Shown one piece after another: positions 28,397-32,373 of a stretch of 32,373 nt of DNA. The DNA comes from an uncultured Methylococcaceae bacterium (GTDB taxonomy: Bacteria > Pseudomonadota > Gammaproteobacteria > Methylococcales > Methylomonadaceae), in assembly GCA_903918335.1 (NCBI GenBank), contig CAIXDX010000118.1, positions 1 to 32,373 on the forward strand, in the 5' to 3' direction. Under the pieces are notes generated by a model. The model ran no database searches, was not told the DNA's origin, and worked only from the letters and a program-made list of their open reading frames with translations. How positions within the stretch are numbered: the first letter of the stretch is position 1; the number at the start of each line of letters is the position of its first letter. The translations under genes and the position numbers were made by a program.

Positions 28397-29626
28397 ATGG
28401 AAATTACGTCCAAACTCATTAATGATGAAACCATCATTAAACTAAGCGGTAGACTAGACGCCGCCTGGAGTAGTTCTGTAGATAAAGCCTTACAAGATAC
28501 TATCTATGAGGGCTCACATAGAATCGCTTTAGATTTAGCACAAGTCAGTTACATTAGTTCTGCGGGTATCAGAGTACTCGTCATACTAATAAAAAACCTT
28601 AAAGCACTGGGGGGTACTTTTCGACTTATCAATGCCTCACCGGAAGTATCAGATGTTTTGAATTTAGTGGGCTTTACGCAATTATTATCAACACTTAAAC
28701 AAAGTACAGTTACTCATGCACCATCCAATTCGCAACCAGAATCTCAAATATTACACCTTGCTGATAATGACTACTCTGTTTATACCTTAGATATCACTGC
28801 CAGCCAAATAGGCCAAGTAATTGGCGATGCGTCATTACCTAGCCATGAACTAAAGATGACAACTTTGCCAGTTAATCATGATAGCTGGCTTATTGGACAA
28901 GGGTGTCTAGGAAATAGCCCCTACGATACAAATAGTGGTGGCGAATTGTTAGCAGTGTCTGGTTTAGCAATTGCTTTACCCGGTGATGCAGAACAAGCGG
29001 ACTGGATACAAAAAGAACAAGAACTCACCCCGCAAGTTGGTCTTTTTCATGGCCTTAATGTTAATGGAAACTATCGTTATTTACTTAGATTCGGTGAAAC
29101 CGCTGGTGCATTGTCACTAAAACTCAGTGAATTAACTAAAGCCGCATTAGAAATTTGCGCTTCAGATACCGTGTCATTTGTGGCCTTAGCAGAAACAGCG
29201 CATTTAATTGGCGCAGTCGCCCAATTATCTCCTGAACAATATCCTGAAGACTTTTTTTCCTTTCCAAGCATACGCGATCGTTTGCTATTTACTGCAGAAC
29301 CAGCCTATGCAAACGAAACCTGTTTAATAATTGGGGTAATTTCAAGAAAACCTGATCAGCTATTAGCTAGTCAAGTTAGACCCTTAGCTGATGATTCTGA
29401 ACTTAGCATACATGCCCATGCTGGCATAGTGCCGTTTAATCCTATTAAAAAAGGCTACATTGAATTAGGGGATTCTTTAGATAAATTTATGAGCACACAA
29501 ACAATCCGTGGAGTTTTACATTTATTAAACGATGATAGAGACGGTGTAGGTGTAGGGGAAAGTTATCTGCGCAGAGGTGCTTTATGGTGTGCGCCTGTTA
29601 CTTTTAATGGAGAAAACCGAGTATGA
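28397..29626 (+). CDS. STAS domain (anti-sigma-factor antagonist-like) fused to ~290-aa uncharacterised C-terminal region
   Basis: STAS: IIKLSGRLDAAWSSSVDKALQDTI...RIALDLAQVSYISSAGIRVLVILIKNLKALGGTFRLINASPEVSDVLNLVGF; the C-terminal region has no family I recognise. Confidence 0.85.
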   Translation: MEITSKLINDETIIKLSGRLDAAWSSSVDKALQDTIYEGSHRIALDLAQVSYISSAGIRVLVILIKNLKALGGTFRLINASPEVSDVLNLVGFTQLLSTLKQSTVTHAPSNSQPESQILHLADNDYSVYTLDITASQIGQVIGDASLPSHELKMTTLPVNHDSWLIGQGCLGNSPYDTNSGGELLAVSGLAIALPGDAEQADWIQKEQELTPQVGLFHGLNVNGNYRYLLRFGETAGALSLKLSELTKAALEICASDTVSFVALAETAHLIGAVAQLSPEQYPEDFFSFPSIRDRLLFTAEPAYANETCLIIGVISRKPDQLLASQVRPLADDSELSIHAHAGIVPFNPIKKGYIELGDSLDKFMSTQTIRGVLHLLNDDRDGVGVGESYLRRGALWCAPVTFNGENRV

Positions 29627-30558
29627 CACTATTAATAGGCGCATTAACTTTAGGCATAATTTTATCTTTATTAGCACTAGGTGTTTACATATCCTATCGA
29701 ATCTTTGATATTGCTGACATTACCGTAGATGGCTCAATTACCTTTGGCGCTGCTGTTAGCAGTGTGCTGTTAGTCCAAATGGGTGTGCATCCACTATGGG
29801 CGACACTGGCAGGCTTTTTAGCAGGTGCTATAGCCGGTACTGTCAGTGGCATATTACAAACCCACTTTAAAATTAATCCGCTGCTGTCAGGTATCTTAGT
29901 GATGACCGGCTTATACTCGGTTAATTTACATGTAATGGGGCGAAGTAATATACCCTTTTTAGGCACAGTAACCCTGTCTACCTATTGTGAAAAAATAGGT
30001 AATATCGTTTTTGGTGGCAACGAAATCCTCTTGATGGGATGGACGGTTTCAACAACTGATTTAATGACGCTTATCCTAATGTTTTTATTAGTTAGCAGTA
30101 TCTCCTTAGTCTTATGGTTATTTTTTCATACCGATTTAGGGACAGCCATGCGCGCTTCTGGCGATAATCCACAAATGATAAGAGCACTGGGTGGTAATGT
30201 TGAATACTACAAAATATTTGGTTTAGCGCTATCAAATGGCCTAGTAGGATTAGCTGGCGCTTTATGGGCACAATATCAAAATTTTGCAGATGTACAAATG
30301 GGTATTGGCATGGTGGTTTGGGGCTTAGCGAGTGTCATTATCGGAGAAGCTTTAGCCGGAACAGCCAGTGTAGGTACGGCAATTATAGGCACTATCATTG
30401 GCTCAATTTTATTTAGACAATTAGTGGCTATCGCTTTATCGTTTGGCTTAAATCCAAATGACTTAAAATTGATAACCGCCCTATTCGTATTTGCCGCACT
30501 AATTTTACCCAATATGCTCAGTAAATTATCTGTTGGTAAACGCAAGGTGGCGCTATGA
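29623..30558 (+). CDS. ABC transporter permease, TrpY-like
   Basis: SYRIFDIADITVDGSITFGAAVSSVLL, GTVSGILQTHFKINPLLSGILVMTGLYSVNL, GTAMRASGDNPQMIRALGGN; ATGA overlap with the STAS gene. Confidence 0.9.
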   Translation: MTLLIGALTLGIILSLLALGVYISYRIFDIADITVDGSITFGAAVSSVLLVQMGVHPLWATLAGFLAGAIAGTVSGILQTHFKINPLLSGILVMTGLYSVNLHVMGRSNIPFLGTVTLSTYCEKIGNIVFGGNEILLMGWTVSTTDLMTLILMFLLVSSISLVLWLFFHTDLGTAMRASGDNPQMIRALGGNVEYYKIFGLALSNGLVGLAGALWAQYQNFADVQMGIGMVVWGLASVIIGEALAGTASVGTAIIGTIIGSILFRQLVAIALSFGLNPNDLKLITALFVFAALILPNMLSKLSVGKRKVAL

Positions 30559-31406
30559 ACAATCAACAATCTAACGCTAATTTAAATCCTGCTCTGGTTC
30601 AACTGACGGATGTCTTTAAAACCTTTAATGCCGGAACCGTTAATGAAGTTCGCCCCATGCAAGGGGTTAACTTAACAATAACCGAAGGTTCATTTGTTAT
30701 TGTGCTTGGCGGTAATGGTTCTGGAAAATCAACTTTACTAAATGCAATTGCCGGTAGTTTTATGATTGATACCGGTAAGATTGCATTAAATGGAGAAGAC
30801 GTAACGCAATGGCCAGAACACAAACGCGCCACGTTAATAGGTCGGGTATTTCAGAACCCTTTCTCTGGTACAGCACCCTCCATGTCTATTTTAGATAATT
30901 TTTCATTAGCGGCCAAACGCGGCAAGTTTAGAGGTTTAAGTTGGGCGCACTCGTCTAATTTACAAGATGAATTAAAAGATCGGGTAAGTGAACTAAAAAT
31001 GGGCTTAGAAAACCGATTGGATACAGCCATTGGTTCATTATCCGGCGGTCAAAGACAAGCCTTAACTTTATTAATGGCTACTTGGCTAAAACCAAAGTTA
31101 CTCTTATTAGATGAACATACCGCAGCACTTGACCCCAAAAGTGCCGATCAAGTCATTGCATTAACGGAACAAATAATCTCTAAAGAAAAATTAACCACGC
31201 TTATGGTTACCCACTCTATGCAGCAAGCAATTAATTTGGGTGACCGGATTATCATGATGCATAAAGGAAATATGTTACATGACGTTAATGCGCATGAAAA
31301 ACAACGTTTACGCATCGATGATTTACTGTCTAGATTTGAAAATGTAAGACGCAGAGAATTATTAGATGAAAGTGTGGCCGATTTATTACGACTAAGATAT
31401 ATTTAA
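30555..31406 (+). CDS. ABC transporter ATP-binding protein, TrpZ-like
   Basis: Walker A LGGNGSGKSTLLN, signature LSGGQRQALTLLMATWLKPKLLLLDEHTAALDPKSADQ, H-loop MVTHSM; ATGA overlap with the permease gene. Confidence 0.95.
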   Translation: MNNQQSNANLNPALVQLTDVFKTFNAGTVNEVRPMQGVNLTITEGSFVIVLGGNGSGKSTLLNAIAGSFMIDTGKIALNGEDVTQWPEHKRATLIGRVFQNPFSGTAPSMSILDNFSLAAKRGKFRGLSWAHSSNLQDELKDRVSELKMGLENRLDTAIGSLSGGQRQALTLLMATWLKPKLLLLDEHTAALDPKSADQVIALTEQIISKEKLTTLMVTHSMQQAINLGDRIIMMHKGNMLHDVNAHEKQRLRIDDLLSRFENVRRRELLDESVADLLRLRYI

Positions 31407-31459
31407 CCATACCATACACAAAAACACCCTTTAACCAACAAGCTTAGGCATAGACTAAC

Positions 31460-31846
31460 ATGAGTAAAAAACTACTAATAACCGATGATGAACCTCATAT
31501 TAGGTTATTACTTGAACAAGCACTTGAAGACCTAGAAGATCATGATGTGGAATTTTTCTTTGCTGAAAATGGTGAAATAGCTTTAGAAATTATTGAAAAA
31601 GAAAAACCACAATTAGTATTACTTGATGTAATGATGCCCAAAATGAATGGTTTTGATGTGTGCAAAACTGTTAAAAAAGACTGGGGCATGGATGATGTTT
31701 TTATCATTATGTTAACCGCTAAAGGCCAAGAATATGATAAAGAGAAGGGCCTAGAAGTTGGCGCCAATTTTTATATAACCAAGCCATTTAATCCCGATGA
31801 AATCATGGCCCACGCCCTAAAAGTATTTGACATTGAATTAGATTAA
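31460..31846 (+). CDS. single-domain (CheY-like) response regulator
   Basis: LLITDDEPHIRLLLEQAL, LVLLDVMMPKMNGFDVCK, IIMLTAKGQ, FYITKPFNPDEI; no output domain. Confidence 0.93.
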   Translation: MSKKLLITDDEPHIRLLLEQALEDLEDHDVEFFFAENGEIALEIIEKEKPQLVLLDVMMPKMNGFDVCKTVKKDWGMDDVFIIMLTAKGQEYDKEKGLEVGANFYITKPFNPDEIMAHALKVFDIELD

Positions 31847-32373
31847 TGACTATGCAAGCATTTATACATCCTACTTTGAATAAATTATTAGACGGTATCA
31901 AAAATTTTCAACAACGGGTTTATGATCAGCACCTATTCAACATGAAAGATTTAGTAGAAGTCGGGCAACAGCCGAAGGTTTTATTAATTTCGTGCAGTGA
32001 CTCCCGCGTTGACCCTGCTATATTAACCAATGCGGCTCCTGGTGATTTATTTGTATTAAGAAATGTTGCTAACCTTGCGCCAAGCTATGAATTAGAAAGT
32101 AAATACGATGGTGCACGTTCTGCAATTGAATATGCGGTGAGAGATTTAGAAGTTGAGCATATTGTTATCTTAGGTCATGCACATTGTGGCGGCATAAAAG
32201 CTTTACTTAAATCATTATCAGGACAATCAATCCCTAGAGATTTTATTGGTGACTGGGTATCCATCGCTAAAGAGGGTTGTGAACGCTATGTCATAGAGCA
32301 ATTGGGTGATCTGAATAAACCTTTAAAGGAGGCTGATTTGGAGAACTTACATGAACATATACATTTACTTGAG
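31846..32373 (+). CDS. beta-class carbonic anhydrase (3' end truncated by window)
   Basis: Translated by hand: MTMQAFIHPTLNKLLDGIKNFQQRVYDQ...PKVLLISCSDSRVDPAILTNAAPGDLFVLRNVANLAP...EHIVILGHAHCGGIKALL. CSDSR and HAHCGG zinc-site motifs; ATG at 31846 overlaps the preceding TAA. Confidence 0.93.
   Translation, partial: MTMQAFIHPTLNKLLDGIKNFQQRVYDQHLFNMKDLVEVGQQPKVLLISCSDSRVDPAILTNAAPGDLFVLRNVANLAPSYELESKYDGARSAIEYAVRDLEVEHIVILGHAHCGGIKALLKSLSGQSIPRDFIGDWVSIAKEGCERYVIEQLGDLNKPLKEADLENLHEHIHLLE

Noticed and set aside
31460-31846. Classifying the system as a sigma-factor partner switch
   Set aside because: No sigma factor or anti-sigma target gene is visible in the window, so a sigma output cannot be claimed.
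1-32373. CRISPR arrays, rRNA/tRNA genes, insertion sequences, prophage
   Set aside because: Looked for regularly spaced repeats, tRNA-like cloverleaf sequences, transposase or integrase motifs in the ORFs; none seen.

Overview
The window is AT-rich DNA from a gammaproteobacterium; the dusB-fis linkage and purH-purD support this, but I do not name a species. The left ~10 kb is mostly ordinary housekeeping: an RlmI-like rRNA methyltransferase cut by the window start, a Cys/Trp-rich protein of unknown function, dusB-fis, purH-purD, an M18 aminopeptidase, msrB, and a ugd plus UDP-glucuronate epimerase pair. The middle holds an ASCH protein, a truncated CBS-domain remnant, a GNAT, a LuxR-type regulator, an OmpR-like regulator with a degenerate receiver, and a minus-strand PepSY / CAX-like / NCS1 transporter group. 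The right ~15 kb (17203 to the window end) is an uninterrupted, tightly packed plus-strand array of 13 genes. It begins with a probable XYP-type tRNA-dependent cyclodipeptide synthase (CDPS) whose 3' end overlaps a TonB-dependent receptor. It continues with two periplasmic-binding-type proteins, a hybrid histidine kinase, an RsbU-like PP2C phosphatase, an RsbW-like kinase, a tandem-domain TrpX-like binding protein, a STAS protein fused to a ~290-aa uncharacterised region, TrpY/TrpZ-like permease and ATPase, a single-domain response regulator and a beta-carbonic anhydrase cut by the window end. The best candidate for an undescribed system is this array: a cyclodipeptide synthase coupled to an outer-membrane receptor, and a two-component plus partner-switching circuit wired to an ABC importer. 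All family assignments are by eye from motifs; no database search was run.
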